Part shown: in pieces, positions 6,346 through 14,835 of the stretch
Layout of the letters: every line of letters begins with the position of its first letter
Position numbering within the stretch: the first letter of the stretch is position 1
The notes under the pieces: model-generated
What the model saw: the letters and a program-made list of their open reading frames with translations, nothing else
What the model was told of the DNA's origin: nothing
The model's database searches: none
Made by a program: the position numbers and the translations under genes
Assembly: GCA_934463115.1 (NCBI GenBank)
Contig: CAKSIN010000034.1
Location: 1-21,544, forward strand
DNA from: an uncultured Clostridia bacterium
GTDB lineage: Bacteria; Bacillota; Clostridia; UMGS1810
Direction of reading: 5' to 3'
DNA: 21,544 nucleotides

Positions 6346-9300
6346 TTATTTTACTGTTTCAACAGAACATATAGGTTTTAAGTGAGGCAGGCTATCCCAA
6401 ATCATAACTTTTGCATTTGTATATGCGTTGGAAGTTATAAATGATATTTCTTCGCCTTCATATGTTGATGAATGCATTTCAACAAATACGTCTCTGTCAT
6501 ATAATGCTAAAATAATAATTTTTCCGGTTTCAATATTGATTGGCTTAACAGTAAATACTTTGCCGTCCCCCGAAACAGTGGTTTTTGTTCCCTCAAATCT
6601 TACAATCGTAAATGTATATGTGTTGTCAGAAAAACCATCACAGCTGTAGTTTAATGTCAACACAGTTTGATTCGAAGATAAAATTACAGTTTTTTCAACA
6701 TTGTTTATAAATGTTTTATTATCAGCACTTTTTAGCGTTCCGTTGTGCGATGCTTTGAATTTTATTGATGTAGTTGACATAGGAACATAAATAACATAGT
6801 CATTGTTCAACGGTGAATATTCCATATCCCATATTCCAAGATTTGTTGAAATATTTGTTATTTTTGCAGTAACATTTATCGATACCGTTTTTTCTGCAAA
6901 AACTCCGCTTCCGTCTTTTGCGGTTGCTCTTACAGTTACGGCACCTGTCCTAATCGGTGTTAATATTCCGTCCTGCGAAATTGTTGCAATCGTTTCATCA
7001 GAAACAGACCACTCGATACTTTTATCGTCCGCATTTTCCGGAGAAACAATCGCAGTATACGTCGTTTCGGAATCAATGCTGTCTGCACCTTGAATACTTA
7101 TATCGGTTACTTTTTTAACAACAATAACCGATACTGTTTTTTCTGCAAAAACTCCGCTTCCGTCTTTTGCGATTACCCTTATTGTTACTGTACCCGTCTT
7201 AATCGGTGTCAATTTTCCGTCTTGCGAAATAACCGCAATCGTTTCATCCGAAACAGACCATTCTACAGAAGTATCATCTGCATCCGCCGGAAAAACAGAT
7301 GCCGTATAATAATATGGTGCATTATAAACCTCATTCGAGCCATTAATTGTAATGTCTGTTACTGTTAATGGAACCGTAATCAATATATTTTTTTCCGCAA
7401 AAACTCCGCTTTCGTCTTTTGCGGTTGCTCTTACCGTTACACTTCCCGGCCTTATCGGCTTTAATCTTCCGCTCTGTGAAATAGTTGCAATTCTTTCATC
7501 GGAAACAGACCATTTAACCTTTTTATTTGTGGCATTACTCGGAAAAACCGACGCAATATAGACTGTTTCAGAATCAATATTATCTTCACCGTCAATTACG
7601 ATATCTCTCGTCAAGATACTATCGATTCTTATCTCGGCATTATCAATATCGGAAAATATATAAGAATTGCCGTTGCCGTCTGCCAAAACTGCATCATCTG
7701 ATATTTCGATTGTTAAAACATCATTTTGATGTACATTTTCGGAAATGTCAAAATAAATATCAAAAGCACTTTGAACTATATTGACCGGAATATTCCCGTA
7801 ACCATTGTAAATGCACGTTAAATATAAATAATTATATTCTCCGACAGTTTCAAAATCCTGCTCTATTTCAAAGTTTTCAGATTTAATTTGTTTCAATGTT
7901 AAATTCGTCGGATATTTCACGGTACAAACAAAATACTTTGCTTCTTTGTCTGTCACAAATGTTATTTTTTGCGAAAAACCATTTCCGCCGATTGCAATGT
8001 TTTTTGTACCGGTGATGTTAATTTTACCGGGTTTTATTGCCAATGCATATAATATTATATCTTCAGTGATAGGTGTAGCAATATCAAATGCATTATTCCA
8101 ATCCTTATCGAAATATAAACCAATAAGGGAATCTTCGGGTACTTCTATTACACTTGTATCCAATGTCTTACCTATTTCCTGAAATATTGTGCTGATTTCA
8201 TTTTCATCTTTATCAAATAATGTTACATAAACAAAATAATGCATAGTAACATTGGTAAGTAGTATGTTCGATATCGCATTCCATTTATCTCTATTTCCAT
8301 TGTAGTAAACATCTAATAAGCTGTAATAAAATCCTCTAAATGCATCCTGTCCGATTTTGGTTACATTTTTTCCCACTACTACTTTTCTGGTTATAGGACT
8401 ACTATAATATACGTCAAATGCATATGCAGGTATGTACTCCACATTATCTCCGAATACTACCTCTATTTCATCACCATTCATACCTGCATATGCAAAAGCA
8501 CAGCTATCAACTGAAAAATCCGCCACATTTTTTGCATTCCAGTTTATCTTGGTTAAGTTGTAGCATACGCAAAATGCCTCGTTCCCAATGCTTGATACAT
8601 TTTTGCCTATGGTTACGCTCGTTAAATTATCGCAGCTATAAAATGCCCTATCTCTGATAGTTACTACACTATCAGGAATGATTACGCTTGTTAATCCCGT
8701 ATCGCTAAATGCGTAATCCCCGATTACCGATACATTTTCGCTGATGGTTATACCAATTAAATTGATGTACCTATAGAATGCATACGCCGGTATGTACCTC
8801 ACATTATCTCCGAATACTACCTCTATTCCGTCACCATCCATACCTGCATATGTAAAAACACAGCTATCAACTGAAAAATCCGCCACATTTTTCGCATTCC
8901 AGTTTATCTTGGTTAAGTTGTCGCATCCGTAAAATGCATTGTCCCCAATGCTTGATACATTTTCGCCTATGGTTACGCTCGCTAAATTTTCGCAACCATA
9001 AAATGCAGAATTTCCAATTGCCGATACATTTTCACCAATGATTACGCTTACTAAATTTTTGCAATTATAAAATGCCCTATTTCCGATAGTTACAACGCTA
9101 TCAGGAATGATTACGTTTGTTAACCCTGTATCGCTAAATGCATTATCACCAATTGCCGATACATTTTCGCCTATGGTTACGCTCGCTAAATTTTTGCGAT
9201 TATAAAATGCGTAATCCCCGATTTTCGCTACATTTTTGCCTATCGTTACGCTTGTGATTTTAGGAGTATAAATATTATAATTATACTTTGTGTAAAATAC

Positions 9301-12300
9301 ATATGCCGGTATGTTCCTCACATTATCTCCGAATACTACGTTTATTCCTTCACCCTCCGTACCTGCTTCATAAAAAATTTCGTTATCAGGCGAAAAATCT
9401 GCCACATTTTTTGCATTCCAGTTTATCTCGGTTATGTTTGCACAATAACAAAATGCATCATCTCCAATGCTTGATACATTTTCACCGATGGTTACGCTCG
9501 TTAAATTATCGCAGCTATAAAATGCTCTATCTCCGATAGTTACTACACTGTCAGGAATAATTACACTTGTTAATCCTGTACCGCTAAATGCATTATCCCC
9601 GATAGTTATTACGCTGTCAGGAATAATTACGCTTGTTAATCCTGTACCGCTAAACGCACTATCTCCGATAGTTATTACGCTGTCAGGAATAACTACGCTT
9701 GTTAATCCCGTACCGCTAAATGCATTATCACCAATTTCCGATACATTTTCACCAATAGTTACATTTATTAATTTTTTGCATCTGCAAAACACATATGCCG
9801 GTATGCGCTCTACACTATCCCCGAACACCACATTTATTCCTTCACCGTCATTCCCTATATTTATAAAAAATCGTGCGCCAAAATCCGTCACATTTTTTGC
9901 ATTCCAGTTTATCTCGGTCAAGCCTGTACAATTATAAAATGCAGAATCCCCAATTCCGGATACATTTTCACCGATGATTACGCTCGCTAAATTTTTGCAA
10001 TTATAGAATGCGTAATCCCCGATTTTCGCTACATTTTTGCCTATCGTTACGCTTGTGATTTTAGGAGTATAGTTGTTTGCGTAGAATACATATGCAGGTA
10101 TATGCTCTGCATTATCCCCAAACACCACATTTATTCCTTCACCCTCCGTACCTGCATTATAAAAAATTTCGTTACTATACGAAAAATCCGCTACATTTTT
10201 TGCATTCCAGTTTATCTCGGTCAGACCTGTACATTTAAAAAACGCAGATTCTCCTATCGATGTCACATTTTTTCCTATGGTTACGCTTTTTAGCCCCGTG
10301 CAGTTATAAAATAAGCTATCCTCAATTGATGATATACTGTCGGGAATTGTTATGCTTTCTAAATTTTTACAATCATAAAAAGCAGATTCTCCTATTGATG
10401 TTACATTTTCGCCTATGGTTACGCTTGTTAATTTTTCTGTCCATTGAAAAGCGTTAGCCGGAATTCTTTCTACATTATTCCCGAATACTACGTTTATTCC
10501 GTCACTGTTTTGACCTGCCATATAAAAAGGTGAACCGGAAACCGGAAAATCCGCTACATTTTTTGCATTCCAGGCAATATCAGTCAAGCTGTTATAGCCA
10601 AATGCGCTGTTACCAATTGTGGTTATATTTTCACCAAGAGTTACACTTGCAAGTTTAGCGTAACAATTAATAGGTCCTCCGGTGGAAGTATCCACTGAAT
10701 AAAATGCGTATGCAGGAATATGCTCTACATTATCCCCAAATATCACATTTATTCCTTTGCCATTGTTTCCCGCATTTTCAAAAATTTTGTTTCCGGATGA
10801 AAAATCCGCTGCATTTTTTGCATTCCAATTGATATTAATTAAACCGCCGCAATCGTAAAATGCGCAGTTTCCAATTGTTGTTATGCTCTCGGGGATTGTT
10901 ACACTTTCGATTTTGGAACATTTATAAAATATATAATCACCTATAGCAGTAATGCCGTTTTCTATAATAACAGATTGTATTTCATCTGTATAATATCCAA
11001 AAAAAGAGTCGTCCGCCGAAGAATTATACATATCACCGGTTCCCATAATTCTGAGCGTTCCGCTATTATCCGCAGTCCATGTAATATTATCACCGATTCT
11101 GTGCGAATCTTTATATTCGGTCAAATCAACAGAATAAAAATAACGGTATTCATAGTAGTTATCATACGTTGCGTGCGGCAGTCTGTCATCTTTGTACTCA
11201 TAATCATAAAACTTTTCATCTGCAACAGCATATTTAAAATAACCGTCTTCTATCAATACACCATTCAACAGTTCCAATGATTGCAGATTATTCAGACTGT
11301 CATTTGGAACAGGCTTGAAATTGGAAATTTTATTCATAGGTATAGTATACAGCTTATATGATGAGTCTGTTATATACATTGTATCTTCATAAATACCTAT
11401 TTTCTCGCCGTATCCCAGCTCGGTTTTTGTATTATCCGAAACCGAACACTGATAAATCTTTCCGGATTGAGCAGTGTACCAATAGCCGTCATAATACTGC
11501 ATGGGGGAATTAAATCCTGACCATACATATGAATCATATTTCGTGTCCGTTGCTTTAATCGAACCTGACCAGCCGTAATGCTTATGCTCAGAATCACTCA
11601 TTGCCTCATCACTCAACATAAAGTATGGATGCTTTGCGCGTCCGAATTGATCCCAAGAGCCCTCATCCCAGGTAACATCTATATGGTAGTAATTTCCATC
11701 AACGCAGACAATGTTCCACGCGTGATTCATTTTCTCACTTGTTACTGAATAACATTCAATACCTATTCTGTCCATAATATATTTGAATGCCAATGTATAT
11801 GCGTTACATACCCCTCTTTTGTATTTAAAAAATTCATTTGCATAGTAATACGAATATGTATAATCATACTCATAATGAGTACACATATAGTCGTGAACCG
11901 CAAGAATCTTTTCTAAATCCGTCATCTCATCACTCACTTGTGCGAGAATATCATCAATGGCATTTTCGACGGAATCGGAGGTTGAAAATAAGTTTGTTTC
12001 ATCGGGTTTTTTTACTCTGTATACCGGATATATTTCATATTGATTGTCATTAATTTTGCTTATGTATACAGTTCCCGACACATCATATAACATAGGTGTA
12101 TCATTGATTACACATTCATACAGATTTGCAAGCTCTCTGTCATTTCCCCAAAAAGCAATGTCAATTTTATCGGATTTGCCGCAAAGTGATTGACGTATAT
12201 TGTCGGCAAGCTGCTTGCTGTCTTCGTCAATAATTGTATTTTCAGGAAATTTCCCTTCCTGAAGCAAGTCAATTTCAAACAATACAGCTTCAGAAGGTAT

Positions 12301-12384
12301 ACTTGTTTCCTGCTCTGCGCAGCAAATATAGTTAGGCAATGTTATTAAAATCAAGCCCCATAATATCCACAAAATTTTTTTCAT
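6346..12384 (-). CDS. Giant secreted BspA-like leucine-rich-repeat protein with a transglutaminase-like domain
   Basis: The 2012-residue product has an N-terminal signal peptide (about 1-23). A transglutaminase-like domain at about 140-245 has a complete triad: C193 in GVCNAY, H221 in NHAWN and D236 in HIDVTW. From about 466 to 1355 runs a long BspA-type (LRR_5) array of 22-23-residue units such as LTSVTIGENVSSIGDNAF. It is interrupted seven times by a module with WNAKN, an AG-rich turn and GINVVFGDNVE. Next come an InlB B-repeat-like domain (about 1384-1446), a cohesin-like beta region (about 1455-1590), three Big_2 Ig-like domains (about 1590-1840), a cadherin-like sandwich (about 1841-1931) and a closing domain with VMIWDSLPHLKPIC. 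There is no LPXTG motif or terminal membrane anchor. GAGGTGGA precedes the ATG. It is probably surface-exposed or released, in adhesion or processing of host or neighbour proteins (inference). Confidence 0.88.
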   Translation of the reverse strand: MKKILWILWGLILITLPNYICCAEQETSIPSEAVLFEIDLLQEGKFPENTIIDEDSKQLADNIRQSLCGKSDKIDIAFWGNDRELANLYECVINDTPMLYDVSGTVYISKINDNQYEIYPVYRVKKPDETNLFSTSDSVENAIDDILAQVSDEMTDLEKILAVHDYMCTHYEYDYTYSYYYANEFFKYKRGVCNAYTLAFKYIMDRIGIECYSVTSEKMNHAWNIVCVDGNYYHIDVTWDEGSWDQFGRAKHPYFMLSDEAMSDSEHKHYGWSGSIKATDTKYDSYVWSGFNSPMQYYDGYWYTAQSGKIYQCSVSDNTKTELGYGEKIGIYEDTMYITDSSYKLYTIPMNKISNFKPVPNDSLNNLQSLELLNGVLIEDGYFKYAVADEKFYDYEYKDDRLPHATYDNYYEYRYFYSVDLTEYKDSHRIGDNITWTADNSGTLRIMGTGDMYNSSADDSFFGYYTDEIQSVIIENGITAIGDYIFYKCSKIESVTIPESITTIGNCAFYDCGGLININWNAKNAADFSSGNKIFENAGNNGKGINVIFGDNVEHIPAYAFYSVDTSTGGPINCYAKLASVTLGENITTIGNSAFGYNSLTDIAWNAKNVADFPVSGSPFYMAGQNSDGINVVFGNNVERIPANAFQWTEKLTSVTIGENVTSIGESAFYDCKNLESITIPDSISSIEDSLFYNCTGLKSVTIGKNVTSIGESAFFKCTGLTEINWNAKNVADFSYSNEIFYNAGTEGEGINVVFGDNAEHIPAYVFYANNYTPKITSVTIGKNVAKIGDYAFYNCKNLASVIIGENVSGIGDSAFYNCTGLTEINWNAKNVTDFGARFFINIGNDGEGINVVFGDSVERIPAYVFCRCKKLINVTIGENVSEIGDNAFSGTGLTSVVIPDSVITIGDSAFSGTGLTSVIIPDSVITIGDNAFSGTGLTSVIIPDSVVTIGDRAFYSCDNLTSVTIGENVSSIGDDAFCYCANITEINWNAKNVADFSPDNEIFYEAGTEGEGINVVFGDNVRNIPAYVFYTKYNYNIYTPKITSVTIGKNVAKIGDYAFYNRKNLASVTIGENVSAIGDNAFSDTGLTNVIIPDSVVTIGNRAFYNCKNLVSVIIGENVSAIGNSAFYGCENLASVTIGENVSSIGDNAFYGCDNLTKINWNAKNVADFSVDSCVFTYAGMDGDGIEVVFGDNVRYIPAYAFYRYINLIGITISENVSVIGDYAFSDTGLTSVIIPDSVVTIRDRAFYSCDNLTSVTIGKNVSSIGNEAFCVCYNLTKINWNAKNVADFSVDSCAFAYAGMNGDEIEVVFGDNVEYIPAYAFDVYYSSPITRKVVVGKNVTKIGQDAFRGFYYSLLDVYYNGNRDKWNAISNILLTNVTMHYFVYVTLFDKDENEISTIFQEIGKTLDTSVIEVPEDSLIGLYFDKDWNNAFDIATPITEDIILYALAIKPGKINITGTKNIAIGGNGFSQKITFVTDKEAKYFVCTVKYPTNLTLKQIKSENFEIEQDFETVGEYNYLYLTCIYNGYGNIPVNIVQSAFDIYFDISENVHQNDVLTIEISDDAVLADGNGNSYIFSDIDNAEIRIDSILTRDIVIDGEDNIDSETVYIASVFPSNATNKKVKWSVSDERIATISQSGRLKPIRPGSVTVRATAKDESGVFAEKNILITVPLTVTDITINGSNEVYNAPYYYTASVFPADADDTSVEWSVSDETIAVISQDGKLTPIKTGTVTIRVIAKDGSGVFAEKTVSVIVVKKVTDISIQGADSIDSETTYTAIVSPENADDKSIEWSVSDETIATISQDGILTPIRTGAVTVRATAKDGSGVFAEKTVSINVTAKITNISTNLGIWDMEYSPLNNDYVIYVPMSTTSIKFKASHNGTLKSADNKTFINNVEKTVILSSNQTVLTLNYSCDGFSDNTYTFTIVRFEGTKTTVSGDGKVFTVKPINIETGKIIILALYDRDVFVEMHSSTYEGEEISFITSNAYTNAKVMIWDSLPHLKPICSVETVK
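8417..9005 (-). repeat. 360-bp intragenic duplication within the leucine-rich-repeat region
   Basis: Bases 8417-8645 and 8777-9005 align at a constant offset of 360 with only scattered substitutions. Each copy covers one WNAKN-type module plus neighbouring leucine-rich repeats. The reading frame is preserved (120 codons). This marks recent duplication inside the array. Confidence 0.75.
9535..9732 (-). repeat. Three tandem 66-bp units in the leucine-rich-repeat region
   Basis: Units start at 9535, 9601 and 9667 and are nearly identical. Each encodes 22 residues of the type SGTGLTSVIIPDSVITIGD. The near identity at DNA level points to recent slippage or unequal recombination. Confidence 0.85.
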
Positions 12385-12461
12385 TTCAAGTCCACCTCAA
12401 AATAAATTAATGTTTCTTTTATATAATAAAATCCACCGGTTTTAATTGTTTTCACAGGCAT

Positions 12462-12490
12462 AGTATAGCACATAATTTAAGTAATGTAAA
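12462..12490 (-). promoter_or_regulatory. Promoter of the giant surface protein gene
   Basis: On the minus strand, TTTACA (12485-12490), a 17-base spacer and TATACT (12462-12467) lie about 78 bases upstream of the ATG, leaving a leader of about 70 bases. No riboswitch-like fold is apparent in the leader. Confidence 0.65.
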
Positions 12491-12509
12491 TGATTTTAAA
12501 AAATTCAGC

Positions 12510-12530
12510 ATAATGACGAAAAAAATTTAA
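12510..12530 (+). repeat. Right copy of the 21-bp direct repeat flanking the giant gene
   Basis: It matches 6267-6287 at 20 of 21 positions in direct orientation. It lies between the promoters of the giant gene and the sugar operon. Confidence 0.4.
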
Positions 12531-12573
12531 TAATCGTTTTTTATAATTTTTTTCGTTTTTTTCCAATTTTGTA

Positions 12574-12602
12574 TTGACATGTATCACTCAATATGCTATA
12601 AT
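12574..12602 (+). promoter_or_regulatory. Consensus sigma-A promoter of the sugar operon
   Basis: TTGACA (12574-12579), a 17-base spacer and TATAAT (12597-12602) match the consensus perfectly. Such a strong promoter normally needs repression, which fits the palindrome just downstream. Confidence 0.88.
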
Positions 12603-12618
12603 TTATTTATAAAATCAA

Positions 12619-12632
12619 TGTAAACGTTTACA
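12619..12632. promoter_or_regulatory. LacI/GalR-family operator-like palindrome
   Basis: TGTAAACGTTTACA is a perfect 14-bp palindrome with the central CG step typical of LacI/GalR-family and CcpA-type sites. It starts about ten bases after the predicted transcription start and precedes the ribosome binding site AAGGAG (12643-12648). A bound repressor would block early elongation. The regulator gene is not in the window. Confidence 0.75.
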
Positions 12633-12656
12633 TCGCAAACCGAAAGGAGAAAAATT

Positions 12657-13823
12657 ATGGAAAATTCCAATCTTGACAAGTTCAAAGACCTCAAAGAAGA
12701 CGCGGCGGAAGTTGACAGAAGCAAAAAACTGAGAATAGGTATTGTGGGAACGGGCTGGATTGCCGAAGCTCATATACAGCAGTACCTCAAAATGGAGGAC
12801 GCAGAAGTTGTTGCGGCAGCCGAACTTATTGACGGAAAGGCAGAAGCATTCTTCAAAAGATACGGTGTGGAGGGTGTGCATTGCTACAAATCCGACAAAG
12901 AAATGTACGAAAAAGAAAATCTCGATGCTGTAAGCATTTGCACATACAACAAAACACATGCCGAATGTGCAATAAACGCACTTAATGCCGGTGTTCACGT
13001 TTTGCTCGAAAAGCCGATGTGCGTTACAACGGAAGAAGCAGTCGAAATCATGCGTGCCGAGAAAAAGAGCGGCAAGATTCTTTCAATAGGTTTCCAGCCG
13101 AGATTCGACGAGGATATGAAGCTTGTTAAAAGAGTTGTTCAATCCGGTGTCCTCGGAAAGATTTATTACATACAGACAGGCGGCGGAAGAAGAGAGGGTA
13201 TCCCCTTCCCGTTCGGCACAACATTTATTGATCCGAACACCGGCGTAATCGGTGCGATGGGCGATATCGGCTGCTACTCGCTTGATATGGTGCTCAATGC
13301 CGTCGGATATCCGAAGCCGCTCACAGTAACGGGATACACATCCGACTTTTTCGGCAAAAACCCGAAATACTCGGGCTATGTAAAATCAAATCACAGCGAT
13401 TATGCAAAAATTTTCGGTGTTGACGATTTTGCGGCAGCGTTTGTTCGCCTTGAGGGCGATATAATCCTCGACTTCCGTATTTCGTGGGCAATGCACATGA
13501 ACACACCGGGAGATACGCTCATCCTCGGAACAGAGGGCGGACTCAGAATACCGTCGACAGAATGCTGGAACGGCACAATCGGCGGCGACCTTACATTGTA
13601 TCACGATGTAGCCGGAGAATGCATCGAAACGGTTATTCCGAGACATAACAATCATACAAATTGCTTCGAGCTCAAGATTCGTTCTTTCCTCGACGCTATC
13701 CACACAAACGGAAAGGCACCGATTCCGTCGAGCGAAATTATCTACAACCAGGCTATTATTGACCACATTGTAAAATCATCAAAGCTTGGAAAAGAACTCG
13801 AAGTTGTTATACCGGAAATATAA
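12657..13823 (+). CDS. Gfo/Idh/MocA-family NAD(P)-dependent oxidoreductase
   Basis: Members oxidise or reduce sugars, inositols and related polyols in the cytoplasm. The 388-residue protein begins with a charged extension of about 24 residues. The Rossmann nucleotide site follows, IGIVGTGWIAEAH (27-39), and then the family motif EKP with catalytic K119. The second domain contains GDIGCYSLD (202-210). The usual histidine four residues after the Asp is a tyrosine (Y207), as in glucose-fructose oxidoreductase and dihydrodiol dehydrogenase-type members. The substrate cannot be named. It is co-transcribed with an IolE-like isomerase 28 bases downstream, suggesting a shared route such as inositol or 3-keto-sugar catabolism (inference). 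Start is supported by AAGGAG. Confidence 0.88.
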   Translation: MENSNLDKFKDLKEDAAEVDRSKKLRIGIVGTGWIAEAHIQQYLKMEDAEVVAAAELIDGKAEAFFKRYGVEGVHCYKSDKEMYEKENLDAVSICTYNKTHAECAINALNAGVHVLLEKPMCVTTEEAVEIMRAEKKSGKILSIGFQPRFDEDMKLVKRVVQSGVLGKIYYIQTGGGRREGIPFPFGTTFIDPNTGVIGAMGDIGCYSLDMVLNAVGYPKPLTVTGYTSDFFGKNPKYSGYVKSNHSDYAKIFGVDDFAAAFVRLEGDIILDFRISWAMHMNTPGDTLILGTEGGLRIPSTECWNGTIGGDLTLYHDVAGECIETVIPRHNNHTNCFELKIRSFLDAIHTNGKAPIPSSEIIYNQAIIDHIVKSSKLGKELEVVIPEI

Positions 13824-13851
13824 ATATATATAATTAAGGAAGTGCATTGAA

Positions 13852-14682
13852 ATGAAAAGATTCAAACTCGGACTGCAGCTGTACTCAGTAAGAGATTATA
13901 TGGAAAAAGACATGGAAGCAACGCTGAAAGCCGTTGCCGATATGGGATACGATTGTGTTGAGTTTGCCGGCTACTTTGGCAAAACAGCTGAGGAAGTAAA
14001 GGCGCTTTGCGACAAATACGGTCTTGAACCGGTATCTGTCCATCAGGGATATGATCCGTTCCTGAGCGACACGGATAACGCTGTCGGATATCTCAAAACA
14101 CTCGGTGTTAAATACTCGGCTATTCCGTGGGCAGATTCCGACGGCTGGAAAAACAACTATGACGAGAGAATTGCCGATATCAAAAAAGTGGGCAAAATCC
14201 TCGGTGACAGCGGAATCAAACTCATGTATCACAACCATGACTTTGAGCTTAAAATCAAGCATGGCGATAAGCGGCTTCTTGACGCCCTGTATGATGATGT
14301 TGACTCATCGCTGCTTATTCCGGAGCTGGATTTGTGCTGGGTTCACTATGCCGGATGTGATCCTATCGAATACATTAAAAAATACGGCGATGTTGAAGAG
14401 GTTCTTCACCTCAAAGACTTTGAATGTACAAAGCTTGCCGCAGGCCCCGTATATGACCTTATCGACAACGAAGGAAAAACAGGCACCGGAAACGACAAGG
14501 TTGACAACGGATTTGAATTCCGCCCCATCGGCAGCGGCAGGCAGGATGTTCCCGCAATAATGAAAGCAGCTGAGGACACAAAAATCGAATATGTAATCGT
14601 TGAGCAGGACGGACATCCGCAAAATACATCTCTTGAGGACGCAAAAATCAGCATTGATTATCTGAAATCCATCGGTTACTAA
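13852..14682 (+). CDS. Sugar phosphate isomerase/epimerase-family TIM-barrel protein (IolE-like)
   Basis: The 276-residue protein belongs to the xylose-isomerase-like/AP-endonuclease-2 TIM-barrel superfamily, whose members isomerise, epimerise or dehydrate sugars using a divalent metal. Visible motifs include the first strand LGLQLYSVRD, the metal/substrate segment MYHNHDFEL (125-133), LIPELDLCWVHYAG (155-168, E158 and D160), VLHLKDFE (184-191, H186) and the final VIVEQDG (248-254, E251). These give the usual Glu/Asp/His/Glu metal set. An AAGGAAG site precedes the ATG. Oxidoreductase plus this type of enzyme is a recurrent pair in inositol and unusual-sugar pathways. No transporter for the substrate lies in the window. 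Confidence 0.87.
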   Translation: MKRFKLGLQLYSVRDYMEKDMEATLKAVADMGYDCVEFAGYFGKTAEEVKALCDKYGLEPVSVHQGYDPFLSDTDNAVGYLKTLGVKYSAIPWADSDGWKNNYDERIADIKKVGKILGDSGIKLMYHNHDFELKIKHGDKRLLDALYDDVDSSLLIPELDLCWVHYAGCDPIEYIKKYGDVEEVLHLKDFECTKLAAGPVYDLIDNEGKTGTGNDKVDNGFEFRPIGSGRQDVPAIMKAAEDTKIEYVIVEQDGHPQNTSLEDAKISIDYLKSIGY

Positions 14683-14695
14683 AATTATACCGCAT

Positions 14696-14742
14696 AATTT
14701 GCTGTTTATACATCGATTTAGTGTATAAACAGCAAATTTTTT
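14696..14742 (+). terminator. Strong intrinsic terminator of the sugar operon
   Basis: A 16-bp perfect stem (14696-14711 with 14723-14738) closes an 11-base loop and runs into a TTTTTT tract. The symmetry and A-rich left arm mean it could also act on minus-strand transcripts. Confidence 0.88.
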
Positions 14743-14763
14743 AATTTTTATTCAAAATTTCTC

Positions 14764-14792
14764 TTGACAAAGCAATATAATGGGTATATAAT
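14764..14792 (+). promoter_or_regulatory. Consensus promoter of the amino acid ABC importer operon
   Basis: TTGACA (14764-14769), a 17-base spacer and TATAAT (14787-14792) match consensus. A small dyad GGTAT-ATA-ATACC overlaps the -10 box. The leader before the ATG at 14836 is about 35 bases and contains GGGGAGG. Confidence 0.85.
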
Positions 14793-14835
14793 ACCGTTAT
14801 GTTAAAAATTTAATTGTTTTGGGGAGGAATTCCAA

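Noticed and set aside
7090..7784. Plus-strand open frames inside the giant minus-strand gene
   Set aside because: They are antisense shadows of the repeated Ig-like domains, with low-complexity compositions and no ribosome binding sites.
9535..9732. CRISPR-like array
   Set aside because: The 66-bp units are contiguous coding repeats without spacers.
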